Of a DNA stretch of 64,000 nucleotides, positions 9,733-18,189 are shown piece after piece. This stretch comes from Catenuloplanes indicus (GTDB taxonomy: Bacteria > Actinomycetota > Actinomycetes > Mycobacteriales > Micromonosporaceae). Location: assembly GCF_030813715.1 (NCBI RefSeq), contig NZ_JAUSUZ010000001.1, positions 7,564,001 through 7,628,000 on the forward strand, written 5' to 3'. The notes beneath the pieces were generated by a model. It worked only from the letters and a program-made list of their open reading frames with translations. It searched no databases and was not told the origin of the DNA. The position numbers and the translations under genes are program-made. How positions within the stretch are numbered: the first letter of the stretch is position 1; the number at the start of each line of letters is the position of its first letter.

Positions 9733-12700
9733 ATGACGGTGCAGAAGGTGCTGGCCGGCAGGTACGAGCTGCGATCGCCGGCCGGGGTCGGCCCGCACGG
9801 CACGCTGTGGCGGGCCGGCGTGGCCGAGACCGCGGAAACCCGCGCGGTGAAGATCCTGACCAGCGAGTACGCCCGGGACGAACGACTGGTCAACCGGCTG
9901 CTCCGGGACACGCCGGTGCTCGGCGATCGGGTGCACCCCGCCTGGGTACCGGTCGCCGAGGTGATCGCGGAGGACGACACGGTCGCGCTCGTCTCCGAGC
10001 TGATCGACGGCGTCGACCTGCGCCGCCGGCTGTCCCGCACCGGCCCGGTGCCGCTCGCGGAGGCGCTCACCGTCGCCGCGTCCTGCGCGGACGCACTGAC
10101 CGCCGCACACGGACGCGGCATCGTGCACGGCGACCTCAAGCCGAGCAACCTGCTGCTGACCGCCCCCGGCCAGCTGAGGATCACCGACGCCCGCCTCGCC
10201 TGGCTCCTCCGCAGCATCCCCGGCCGCCGCGCCCCCGAACCGTCGGACGACATCCAGCAACTCGGCGCGCTGCTCCACGAAATGATCACCGGCGGCCCGC
10301 TGTCCGCCGACGCCGCGGCCTCGGGTTCCTCCCCGGCCCTGCCGGCCGGACTCGTCGTTCTCATCCAGGCCTGCCTGGCCGCACCACCCACGGACCGGCC
10401 GACCGCCCAGGAAATGGCCGCGCAACTCCGCATCATCGCGGGCGAACCGGCCCGGCCGCCGGCTGCCGACGCGGCTCGGACACCGATCACCGACGAAGTG
10501 GCCGGGCCGCCCGCCGCGACCGATGGGCGGCAATCGCCGCCGGCGGCGGGGGACATCGGGTACACCGGGCGACGGCGAGCGGAGCCGGATGCAACCGAAC
10601 CGGAGCCGCGCGGCGGCCGATCGAATCCGAGTGGTCCGGTTCCGGCGAGCGCCTCGCCGTACAGCAGCGGCGGGGTGCCGGCCTGGAACTCGCCGACCAG
10701 CAGCGGCGGCCGGCGTCTGCAGACGGCGATGCTGCTGAAGGGCCTCCCGATGCCGCGGCCGGCCGACCGGGCGCCGTCGCCGGAGACACCGGCCGGGACA
10801 CCCGGCGCTACGCCGGTGGCGGGCGACCCACCGACGTTCGCGGAGCCGGGCGCCACGCCGGGCCCGTCGGCGTCGGGTGGGCACCCTCGGACCGTCACCG
10901 GCCCGGGGGCGTCTCAGGGTTCCCCGGCCACCGCGAAACCGCGGGTGCCGGCCGAGCGGCCGGCCGCCGTCGACCCGCCGCGGGCCCCGGCCGATACGCC
11001 GATCCCGGCGGATCCGTCGGGTTCGGAGCGTCGCACATCAGCGAGTCCGCTCACCTCCGGCGAAGGGCACGATGCGGCACGGCCGGCGTCCGTCACGAGT
11101 CGCCGCATCCGCACGGATCCACAAAGCCCTCCGAAGCCGCCGGTTTCAGCGGCTTCACTGGCTGACGCCGCGCCGCGGGCTGCCGCGGATCCGCGAGCCG
11201 CCGCTGCTCCGCAGGCATCGGCGTCCCCGCAGGCATCCGGGTCCGCGCAGGTCTCCGCGGCTCCGCAGGCATCCGCGGTCCCGCTGGTGTCCGCGAATAC
11301 GCGGGAGCCCATAGACCCGCAGGTTTCCGCGACGCCGGGTGCTTCCGCGACGCCGGGTGCTTCCGCGACGCCGGGTGCTTGCGCGACGCCGGGTGCTTCC
11401 GCGACGCCGGATGTTGCTCCCCCGACGCCGAGGGCTTTCACGAACCGCGAGGCCAGCGGAGACCCGGGTGCCGCTGAGCGGGATGCGGCCGCGCCGTCGG
11501 GAGTATCGGACGGCCCGCGATCCGAGGCGGATGCGGCCGGCCGGGAGAACTCACCCGAGCCGGCGCACCCGGAGGACTCCGGGCGGCCGCTGATTGCCCG
11601 GGAGCCGCAGGTCCGCGCCGGTGGTGCCGTCCCGGCCGAGCCAGCCGGCTCCGGCACGCCCGGCCGGGCGACTCCGTCGCAGTCCCAGGAATCGCCGGTC
11701 ATGCGGCCCCGTAAGGACTCCGGGAACCGATGGGCCCCGGCGGCATCGGAGGATGCGCCGCCCGGCTCGGATCCCGCGGCCCCGGACCGGAACGCGGCGA
11801 CCGGGAAGCCCGCGACCTCGATCGACCGCCCGCCGAGCGAGCACGCGCCGGCCCGTCCCGCCGACTCCGCGCCCACCCGGCCGGTGACGGGAAATCGGAC
11901 CGTTCCGGACTCCGGACCGGCCCGGTCGCCCGCGCCCCGCCCGCGGTCGAGTGCGGGTCCCGGCACATCCGGAGCTTGGCGGGTTGTCGCGGCGCCCCCG
12001 CCTCAGCCGGGCGGCGCCACGTGGGCGCCCGACGGGTCAGGGCCCGGAGGCCCCGGCTCTGCCGCTTCGGACACGGGTGGCGCACGCCTCGCCGGTTCCG
12101 GCCCGGCTGGTTCCGGCCACGCCGGCCGCCGGGCCGGTTCGGAGCCGGCTGGTTCCGGTCGCCCCGATTCGGACTCGGCTGGTTCCGGCCGCGCCGGTTC
12201 GGGGCCCGCGGGTGCGGGTTCCGCCGGTGCGAGCTCCGCGGCTCCCGGTGCCGGATCGTCCGGGCCCGGATCGGCCGGATCCGCGGGTGGGAGGCCGGCG
12301 GACGCGCGCCCGGCTCCCGCGGATCGCCCACCGGCCCGGCCCCGGCGGCAGCAGACGGTTGCCGCCGCCGGTGTCCTCGCCACCGCGGTCGCGACCGGCG
12401 CAGTGCTGCTCGCGGTCAACTACACGACCGGCGGCGGTGCCGGACGCGATGCGGCGCCGCAGCCGCCGGCGGGCAGCGTGACCGCGTCGAACTCCGCGCC
12501 GCTGCCGAGCGGTGCCGTGTCGGAACTGAGCAGTGAGGGCGCGAAGCTGTTCGTACCGTACTTCTTCAGCACGCTGGATCACGCGCTGCGCACCGGGGAC
12601 ACGTCCGCGCTGGCGGCGGCGAGCGATCCGGCCTGCACCGCGTGCGCGGCGGCGATCGCGTCGATCGCCGGCGCGTACCGCGACGGGGGTGCGATCAAGG

Positions 12701-12927
12701 AAGCCGGGTACGTGGTCCGCAGCGTCAACCCGGACAGCTTCTTCACGCTGGACCGCCCGATCCTGCGCGTGGTCGTCGACCGCAGCCCCGGCACCGTGCT
12801 CGGCCCGGACGGGCGGCCGGCCCGGACGCTGCCCCGCCTCACGTTCCTGTCCTGCCAGGTGGCGCTGGTCCGGTCCGGGGACACCTGGGTCGTCAGCGAC
12901 CTGCAGACCACTGCCCCACTCGCCTGA
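9733..12927 (+). CDS. Degenerate Ser/Thr kinase-like receptor with extracytoplasmic domain
   Basis: About 1,064 residues. Residues 1-235 are a protein-kinase fold: Gly loop GVGPHGTLW, VAIK-like RAVKIL, catalytic loop HGDLKPSN instead of HRDLKxxN, and DAR where DFG is expected. The activation segment is only about 15 residues long (to RRAPE) and has a single Ser. Residues 240-870 are a low-complexity Ala/Pro/Ser/Gly linker with short repeats such as GASATP and AGSG. One membrane helix follows (nt 12358-12420), then an extracytoplasmic domain with FSTLDHALRTGDTSALAA and DPACTACAAA that resembles the DUF6318 family. The catalytic Lys and Asp residues remain, so weak activity cannot be excluded. 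The sulfotransferase follows after 18 bp and is probably co-transcribed. Confidence 0.75.
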   Translation: MTVQKVLAGRYELRSPAGVGPHGTLWRAGVAETAETRAVKILTSEYARDERLVNRLLRDTPVLGDRVHPAWVPVAEVIAEDDTVALVSELIDGVDLRRRLSRTGPVPLAEALTVAASCADALTAAHGRGIVHGDLKPSNLLLTAPGQLRITDARLAWLLRSIPGRRAPEPSDDIQQLGALLHEMITGGPLSADAAASGSSPALPAGLVVLIQACLAAPPTDRPTAQEMAAQLRIIAGEPARPPAADAARTPITDEVAGPPAATDGRQSPPAAGDIGYTGRRRAEPDATEPEPRGGRSNPSGPVPASASPYSSGGVPAWNSPTSSGGRRLQTAMLLKGLPMPRPADRAPSPETPAGTPGATPVAGDPPTFAEPGATPGPSASGGHPRTVTGPGASQGSPATAKPRVPAERPAAVDPPRAPADTPIPADPSGSERRTSASPLTSGEGHDAARPASVTSRRIRTDPQSPPKPPVSAASLADAAPRAAADPRAAAAPQASASPQASGSAQVSAAPQASAVPLVSANTREPIDPQVSATPGASATPGASATPGACATPGASATPDVAPPTPRAFTNREASGDPGAAERDAAAPSGVSDGPRSEADAAGRENSPEPAHPEDSGRPLIAREPQVRAGGAVPAEPAGSGTPGRATPSQSQESPVMRPRKDSGNRWAPAASEDAPPGSDPAAPDRNAATGKPATSIDRPPSEHAPARPADSAPTRPVTGNRTVPDSGPARSPAPRPRSSAGPGTSGAWRVVAAPPPQPGGATWAPDGSGPGGPGSAASDTGGARLAGSGPAGSGHAGRRAGSEPAGSGRPDSDSAGSGRAGSGPAGAGSAGASSAAPGAGSSGPGSAGSAGGRPADARPAPADRPPARPRRQQTVAAAGVLATAVATGAVLLAVNYTTGGGAGRDAAPQPPAGSVTASNSAPLPSGAVSELSSEGAKLFVPYFFSTLDHALRTGDTSALAAASDPACTACAAAIASIAGAYRDGGAIKEAGYVVRSVNPDSFFTLDRPILRVVVDRSPGTVLGPDGRPARTLPRLTFLSCQVALVRSGDTWVVSDLQTTAPLA
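11331..11410 (+). repeat. Coding 18-bp tandem repeat (GASATP units)
   Basis: The unit GCTTCCGCGACGCCGGGT recurs about 4.5 times with two or three substitutions (one unit encodes GACATP). It lies in the linker of the kinase-like protein. The period is a multiple of three, so slippage changes linker length without breaking the frame. Confidence 0.7.
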
Positions 12928-12945
12928 GAACAAGGAAAAAGCGAC

Positions 12946-14127
12946 ATGACGGAAACATCGGGCCCGCGCCTGGCTCCCTGGGTCGGTCCGGCGAACGCGG
13001 TGCTCGGCCTCGCCGACCCGCTGCTGCGCGCCTCGTCCCGGTTCCCGCGGCTGCAACGCGCCGCCGGGCTGCACACCGCGGACGAGGAGGACGCCGGCTT
13101 CCTGGACGGCATGCGGACGCTCCACGAGCACATCCAGGCCGCGGACCTGACGCCGATGGGCCGGATCGCGATGCGGATGGAGGTCCGGCGCCGCCTGGCG
13201 AACCGCCGCCGGGTACGCGACGTGCTACGGGCCCGCCCCGGGCTCGCGGACTCGCCGGTCGCCCGGCCGGTCTTCGTCACCGGACTGCCGCGCACCGGCA
13301 CGTCGCTGCTGCACGGGCTGCTCGGTCACCGTACCGGTGCCAGGGCTCCGATGTTCTGGCAGTTGCTGCACCCGGCCGCGCGCGGCGCCGAGGCGGCCGG
13401 CCGCCGGGTCTCCACCCGGATGCTGGCCGGCCTGTACTACGCGATGATGCCCGCGATGCGCACCATCCACCCGCTCGCCGCGGCCGAGCCGGAGGAGTGC
13501 GTGTTCCTGCTGCCGCACAACGGCGTCCACCTGACCCGGGTGCCGATGCCCGGCTACCGCAGCTGGTACGACGCGCACGACTTCACGCCCGACTACGCCT
13601 ACCTCAAGCGGCAGCTCCAGGTGCTGCAACGGGGCGACACGCCACAGTGGGTGCTGAAGTCCCCCTGCCATCTCGGTCACCTCGACGCGCTGCTGACCGC
13701 GTTCCCGGACGCGGTGATCGTCACGACCCGCCGGGACCCCGCGGTCGCGCTCGCCTCCTGGGCCAGCTTCTGCGAGGCGACGCTGCGCATGCACAACCAC
13801 CGCGTCGACCTGGCCGACATCGGCCGCACCTGGCTCGACTACTGGACCCGGGCCGCGGAACGGGCCGACGCGGTCCGGAAGGACGCCACCGCGGACTTCG
13901 TCGACGTGGAGTACGACGACCTGGTGGCCGACCCGGCCGGCACCACGGCCGCGATCTGGACCCGGGCCGGCACGCCGTTGCCCCCGGCGGACCGGGCCGC
14001 ACTCACCGCGTTCGCCGCCCGGGACCGCCGCCGCGCCCCCGGCACCCACCGCTACACGCTGGAGCGCTACGGCCTGGACGAGCACACCGTCCGCGCCGCG
14101 TTCGCCGGTACGACCGTGGCCGGTTAG
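12946..14127 (+). CDS. Sulfotransferase family protein
   Basis: This 393-residue protein has the sulfotransferase/P-loop signature GLPRTGTSLLHGLL (about residues 110-123) that binds the 5'-phosphosulfate of PAPS. A 3'-phosphate-binding region follows, LKSPCHLGHLDALLTAFPDAV then TTRRDPAVALAS. It belongs to the group annotated sulfotransferase family 3, which includes bacterial Stf-like enzymes and proteins of unknown acceptor. AAGGAAAAA precedes the ATG at 12946 with proper spacing. It follows the kinase-like gene after 18 bp, suggesting one transcript. The acceptor (lipid, glycan or natural product) cannot be read from the sequence. Confidence 0.82.
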   Translation: MTETSGPRLAPWVGPANAVLGLADPLLRASSRFPRLQRAAGLHTADEEDAGFLDGMRTLHEHIQAADLTPMGRIAMRMEVRRRLANRRRVRDVLRARPGLADSPVARPVFVTGLPRTGTSLLHGLLGHRTGARAPMFWQLLHPAARGAEAAGRRVSTRMLAGLYYAMMPAMRTIHPLAAAEPEECVFLLPHNGVHLTRVPMPGYRSWYDAHDFTPDYAYLKRQLQVLQRGDTPQWVLKSPCHLGHLDALLTAFPDAVIVTTRRDPAVALASWASFCEATLRMHNHRVDLADIGRTWLDYWTRAAERADAVRKDATADFVDVEYDDLVADPAGTTAAIWTRAGTPLPPADRAALTAFAARDRRRAPGTHRYTLERYGLDEHTVRAAFAGTTVAG

Positions 14128-14143
14128 CGGGTGGTCCCGCTCA

Positions 14144-14924
14144 TCAGCGGTAGAGCGCGATCGCGTCCTGGCCCGGGATGGTGGCAGTGAAGCGGCCGGC
14201 TGCGTCGACCGTGTAGGTGGTGCCGATGCAGCCGCCGGCCGTGGTGCGTTCGCCGTGCTGGACGTCGCAGTACGTACCGGCCGGCAGTGCGATCTGGAAC
14301 GTGCGGGTCAGGGCCGTGGACTCGTGGTTGATCGCCAGGTAGGCCCGGTCGCCGCGGCCGAACGCGATCTGGTCGGCGCCGGTGTCCCACCAGGCCGTGA
14401 CCGGGGTATCGCCGGCGGCGTTACGGAACGCCGTCATGTTCTCGATCTGCGGCCACGCGTGCTGCCACTTCCAGCCGTCCGTCCAGCAGGAGGTCACGGT
14501 GCCGCCGTTCGGCGGGCCGGCGTCCTTGTTCGTCCACTCGTAGCCGGAGTTGACGTCCGGTGAGCCGTACGGCCAGGCCGGCATGAACACGTTCGCCAGC
14601 GTGTAGTCCGCGCCGTTCTTGTAGTTGAGCGTGTCGCCGACCCGCTCGGTGTCGTGGTTGTCGACGAACACCGCGGACCGGCCGGACGGCAGGTAGCCCC
14701 AGCCCTCGCCGAAGTTCTTCAGGTACGCCAGGTTCTCGTTCTGGAACACGCGCTTGAGGTCCCGCGCGTACCGGAACTCCTGCACGTCGCCGGTGCCGAG
14801 GTACTCGGTGGGGAGACCGCCTCGCCGGCACCGATGATCGCCTCCTGCTTCCAGTACGCGCCCGGGTTCTTCATCTTCGCCTTGATCGCGGCGAGGTCCG
14901 CCGCGGCGGCGGCGATCCTCGGCA
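14144..14924 (-). pseudogene. Alpha-amylase (GH13) remnant, 5'-truncated and frameshifted
   Basis: The main frame keeps about 220 C-terminal residues of a streptomycete-type alpha-amylase: [20 protein letters not shown], the catalytic-site motif [22 protein letters not shown] and the C-terminal beta domain ending [11 protein letters not shown]. Upstream, homology continues in another frame ([19 protein letters not shown], then [11 protein letters not shown]), so one base has been lost near 14809-14818. Homology stops at about 14924, leaving no signal peptide and none of the first half of the barrel. The enzyme cannot be functional. The break coincides with the operator/promoter of the next genes, which points to a deletion or rearrangement end. 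Confidence 0.88.
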
Positions 14925-14925
14925 G

Positions 14926-14974
14926 TTGAGCAATCGCTCAAAGGGTACTAGGGTCGTTTTAAGCAACTGCTCAA
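14926..14974 (+). promoter_or_regulatory. Promoter flanked by two palindromic operators
   Basis: Site 1, TTGAGCAATCGCTCAA (14926-14941), is a perfect dyad. Site 2, TTAAGCAACTGCTCAA (14959-14974), is the same dyad with one mismatch, 33 bp downstream, which is about three helical turns. A plausible sigma-70-type promoter is TTGAGC (14926-14931), a 17-bp spacer, and TAGGGT (14949-14954). The operators therefore cover the -35 box and the start region, as expected for repression. The dyad style resembles TetR-family operators (inference). No TetR gene is adjacent. Confidence 0.7.
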
Positions 14975-14987
14975 CAGGGGGTTCGTC

Positions 14988-15611
14988 ATGGAATGGAACG
15001 TGGCCACCGTGCGCCCCGGCCTGCTGGCCGGCCGGATCACCGCCGCGGCCCTGCTCGTCGGCGGCATCGGCGGCGCGACCGCGGTGCTGCTCATCCCGGT
15101 GTACGCCGCGCCCGTGACGCCGGCCGGTGGCGTGCTCGCGGTCGGGGTACCGGTGCTGCTGGTGGCACTGATCGTCTGGCGGATAGCGGCGGAGACCGGC
15201 CGCGCCTTAACCGCACCGCCGACCCACTGGATCGCCTGGGGCATACCGGCCGCCGTGCTGCTGATCATGCTGGCGCAGATGGCGCCGTGGCTCGCGGACG
15301 CGGACTGGCAGGGCGTCACGGAGATGCCCGCGGTCCTGTTCACGGGCGCCCTGATCGGCTGGGTGGCGGCCGCTGCCGCGCTGGTCGTGGTCGTGCCGCT
15401 GGTGCTGCTGCTGCGCGCGTTCCGGGCCCGGATCGGACTGCTGGCCACGCAGCTCACCATGACCGTGTTCGCCGCCGCGGCCACCGCGGCCGGCACGCTG
15501 GCGGTCACCGCGGACATCGACGGCGACGCGGCCGCCGGCGTGCTCGCCGCGATCACCGCAACCGTCGCCGCCTTCGCCGCCCGCCGCATCCTCACCGGCG
15601 AGAACTTCTGA
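14988..15611 (+). CDS. Integral membrane protein, MEWN pair copy 1
   Basis: This 207-residue protein has about six hydrophobic segments and starts MEWNVATVRPGLLAGRITA. I recognise no domain. It is the first of two tandem paralogues that share length, the MEWN start, IPVYA after helix 1, a WRIAAE motif after helix 2, VVPLVLLLRA in the middle and a similar C-terminal helix pair. It lies 13 bp after the second operator and is the first gene of the regulated unit. An exporter or immunity-like role for a repressor-controlled small membrane protein is only a guess. Confidence 0.75.
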   Translation: MEWNVATVRPGLLAGRITAAALLVGGIGGATAVLLIPVYAAPVTPAGGVLAVGVPVLLVALIVWRIAAETGRALTAPPTHWIAWGIPAAVLLIMLAQMAPWLADADWQGVTEMPAVLFTGALIGWVAAAAALVVVVPLVLLLRAFRARIGLLATQLTMTVFAAAATAAGTLAVTADIDGDAAAGVLAAITATVAAFAARRILTGENF

Positions 15612-15643
15612 CCGGCCGAGACTCTGCCCACGGGGAATTCGTC

Positions 15644-16300
15644 ATGGAATGGAACCTGTCCGGGGTCCGCCCGGCTTTGCTGACCGCCCGCGTCACCGCC
15701 GCGGCGCTGACCGTCGGCGCCACCACCGGCGCCGCGGCCATCATGCTGATCCCGGTGTACGCCGAGGCCGGCGCGACGCCGGCCGGGCTGGCCCTCGCGG
15801 TCGCGGTGCCGGTGGCGCTGCTGGCGCTCACGGTCTGGCGGATCGCGGCGGAGTCCGGCCGCGCCGCCGTCGTGCCGCGCCGCCGCTGGCTCGCCGGACT
15901 CGCGTCGGCCTCGATCCCGCTGGTCACGGCGGCGCAGCTGGTGCCGCGGGGCTCGGGGTCCGGGCCGGGTGCGTTCACGGAGACAGCCGGAATGGTGCTT
16001 CTCGGGGTCATCGTCGGCGTGGTCCCGGCGATGGCCGCGCTGATCGCGGTGGTGCCGCTCGTGCTGCTGCTACGTGCGGTCCGGCCCCGGACCGGGCTGC
16101 TGTTCGCACAGCTGTCGATGACGGTGGTGGCGACCGCCGGTACCGCGCTGTGCGTGGCCGCCGTCACCTCGGACATCCCCGGCACCGGCCCGGCCGTCGG
16201 CCTGGCCGCCGCGATCTCCGGCGCGGCGGCCGCCGTCATCGCCCGCCCGATCCTGTCCGGCGACGACACCCCGGTCACCGCGGCCGTCGCCCGGTCTTGA
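15644..16300 (+). CDS. Integral membrane protein, MEWN pair copy 2
   Basis: This 218-residue paralogue of the preceding gene starts MEWNLSGVRPALLTARVTA and has the same helix pattern, IPVYAEAGATPAG, WRIAAESGR and VVPLVLLLRAVRP. The ribosome-site region is duplicated too: both genes have a G-run followed by TTCGTC and then ATGGAATGGAAC. The gene follows copy 1 after 32 bp and should share its transcript. Longer upstream in-frame starts overlap copy 1 and are unlikely. Function unknown. Confidence 0.75.
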   Translation: MEWNLSGVRPALLTARVTAAALTVGATTGAAAIMLIPVYAEAGATPAGLALAVAVPVALLALTVWRIAAESGRAAVVPRRRWLAGLASASIPLVTAAQLVPRGSGSGPGAFTETAGMVLLGVIVGVVPAMAALIAVVPLVLLLRAVRPRTGLLFAQLSMTVVATAGTALCVAAVTSDIPGTGPAVGLAAAISGAAAAVIARPILSGDDTPVTAAVARS

Positions 16301-16395
16301 GCACACGGATCAACCGGATCGCCCGTGCCGCGGCCGGCCCGCTGGCCTGATCCCCGGACGGCGTGAACGTCCAGTGAGCCCGGGAATCCATGCCG

Positions 16396-17091
16396 TCAGG
16401 CGGTCTTGAGTATTGCGGCCGCCACCTCGTCCGGGTGGGTGAGCAGGGCCTCGTGGCCGCCCGGGACCAGCACCGGCTCGACCCCGAGCCGGGCCGCGAA
16501 CTCCGCGCCCGGCTTCGCCAGCGCGATGTCGTCCTCCGCCAGCACATAGCGGGCGGGCACGCGCAGCGTCGCCTCGTCCAGCGTGTCCAGGAAGTACGCG
16601 CCCGGGTGCGGCACCAGCAGCTCCGCGACCAGCCGCTGGACCGGTTCCGGCTCGCCCGGCAGCAGCACCGTCTGCACCGAGCCGAGGTCGATCGGCACGG
16701 TCCCCCCGGACGACTCGATCGCGCCGCGGACGAACGCGCCCATCTCCGGCACCAGCTCGTCGGCCTGGGACACCCCGGCGCGCGGCACGACCGCGCTGAC
16801 GTACACCACCTCCGCGATCCGCTCCGGCACGCGCACCGCAGCGCCGGTCGCCGGGTAACCGCCCCAGCTGTGCGCGATCAGCGTCACGTCGTGCAGGTCG
16901 AGCCGGACGATCGTGTCGACGACGTGGCCGACCGCGTCCGCGAGGGTCACGCCGGACGGGTCGCCGTCCACGCCCGGCATGGTCAGTGGCAGCGCGCGGT
17001 GCCCGGCCGCGCGCAGCCGGTGGGCGACCGGCTGCCACACCCACGCGCCGTGCCAGGCGCCGGGGATCAGGACATGGTTCTTCTGTGTCAC
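16396..17091 (-). CDS. Alpha/beta hydrolase (EstC/hydroxynitrile-lyase-like)
   Basis: This 231-residue alpha/beta hydrolase has the oxyanion motif HGAWVW, the nucleophile elbow AHSWGG (Ser about residue 95), an acid in LAEDDIAL and the catalytic His in PGGHEALL. The compact length and the N-terminal LIPGAWHGAWVWQPV match the plant salicylate-esterase/hydroxynitrile-lyase group and bacterial EstC-type esterases. The likely reaction is hydrolysis of a small ester, with unknown substrate. It is divergent from the AraC-type regulator that starts 52 bp away, which is therefore the probable controller. Confidence 0.8.
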   Translation of the reverse strand: MTQKNHVLIPGAWHGAWVWQPVAHRLRAAGHRALPLTMPGVDGDPSGVTLADAVGHVVDTIVRLDLHDVTLIAHSWGGYPATGAAVRVPERIAEVVYVSAVVPRAGVSQADELVPEMGAFVRGAIESSGGTVPIDLGSVQTVLLPGEPEPVQRLVAELLVPHPGAYFLDTLDEATLRVPARYVLAEDDIALAKPGAEFAARLGVEPVLVPGGHEALLTHPDEVAAAILKTA

Positions 17092-17143
17092 AAAGCCGAT
17101 CTTGTCGATCGGCGCCGCCGCTGGACAGTGCTATGAATCGCAG

Positions 17144-18103
17144 ATGACGATCCGTTTGTCGCAGGTCGCCGTGCTGGTCGAGGAGCAGGCCAGCGCGTTC
17201 GAGGTCGGCGCGGTCACCGAGATGCTCGGCCCGCCGCACTACGACGTGACGATCTGCGCCGCCGACGACCGCACCGAGATGCGCGGCGGCCTGGTCGCCC
17301 GTGCCGCCGCCGGTCTGGACGCGCTGGCCGGTGCGGACACGGTGGTGATCCCGGACCGCCCGCTGTCGACCGTGCCCGGCGTGCCGGTGACGGCCGCGCT
17401 GCGCGACGCGCACGCCCGCGGGGCCCGGATGATCGCGTTCGGCGGCGGCGTCTTCACGCTGGCCACGGCCGGGGTGCTGGACGGCCGCCGCGCCACCACG
17501 CACCGGGGGCTCGCCGAAGACCTGAAAGCTCAGTTCCCGGCGGTACGGGTGGAAGCCGACCCGCTGTTCGTCGACGACGGCGACGTGCTCACCGCGGCCG
17601 GTAGCGCCGCCGCGCTCGACCTCGGCCTGCACGTGATCCGCACCGACCACGGCGCGGAGGCGGGCTGCGCGGTCGCGAAACGGCTCGCGTTCCCGGTGCA
17701 CCGCGACGGTCTCCAGTCGCAGTCCGTCGACCGCCCACTGCCCCGGATCCGGGACGGGTCGGTGACGCCGCTGCTCACCTGGGCGCAGTCCCGGCTGCAC
17801 GAGCCGATCGGGGTGGCCGAGCTGGCCGCCGCGGCCGGGATCAGCGTCGCCACGCTGCACCGCCGGTTCGCCGCGCAGGTCGGCGTGACGCCGCTGGCCT
17901 GGCTGACCCGTGGCCGGCTGCTGATCGCGTGCCGGCTGCTGGAGCGCGGCGAGACCCGGATCGAGGTGGTGGCCCGGCGCAGCGGCCTCGGCACCGCGTC
18001 GCACCTGCGCGTCGTCATGCGCCGTGAGCTGGGCCTGACACCGTCGGCGTACCAGCGGCGATACGCCGCCGCCGCGGCGCGTTCCGCGGATATATCGACG
18101 TGA
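17144..18103 (+). CDS. GlxA-type AraC regulator (DJ-1/PfpI plus AraC HTH)
   Basis: This 319-residue protein has an N-terminal DJ-1/PfpI-like domain (residues 1-185) fused to a C-terminal AraC/XylS DNA-binding domain (about 205-315) with two HTHs, GVAELAAAAGISVATLHRRF and a second ending LTPSAYQRRY. In the first domain the nucleophile-elbow Cys position reads FGGGVFTL, so the PfpI Cys is replaced and the domain is probably a sensor, not an enzyme, as usual in GlxA-like activators. The ATG at 17144 gives MTIRLSQVAVL. Its divergent partner is the alpha/beta hydrolase. Confidence 0.85.
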   Translation: MTIRLSQVAVLVEEQASAFEVGAVTEMLGPPHYDVTICAADDRTEMRGGLVARAAAGLDALAGADTVVIPDRPLSTVPGVPVTAALRDAHARGARMIAFGGGVFTLATAGVLDGRRATTHRGLAEDLKAQFPAVRVEADPLFVDDGDVLTAAGSAAALDLGLHVIRTDHGAEAGCAVAKRLAFPVHRDGLQSQSVDRPLPRIRDGSVTPLLTWAQSRLHEPIGVAELAAAAGISVATLHRRFAAQVGVTPLAWLTRGRLLIACRLLERGETRIEVVARRSGLGTASHLRVVMRRELGLTPSAYQRRYAAAAARSADIST

Positions 18104-18189
18104 TGTCGGCAGAGCGCTTTCCCGAAACAACCGCGTTCTACCTTGTGCTGCGGACATGACACGGATCGAGGGTGGCGGGCTGAGGACGC

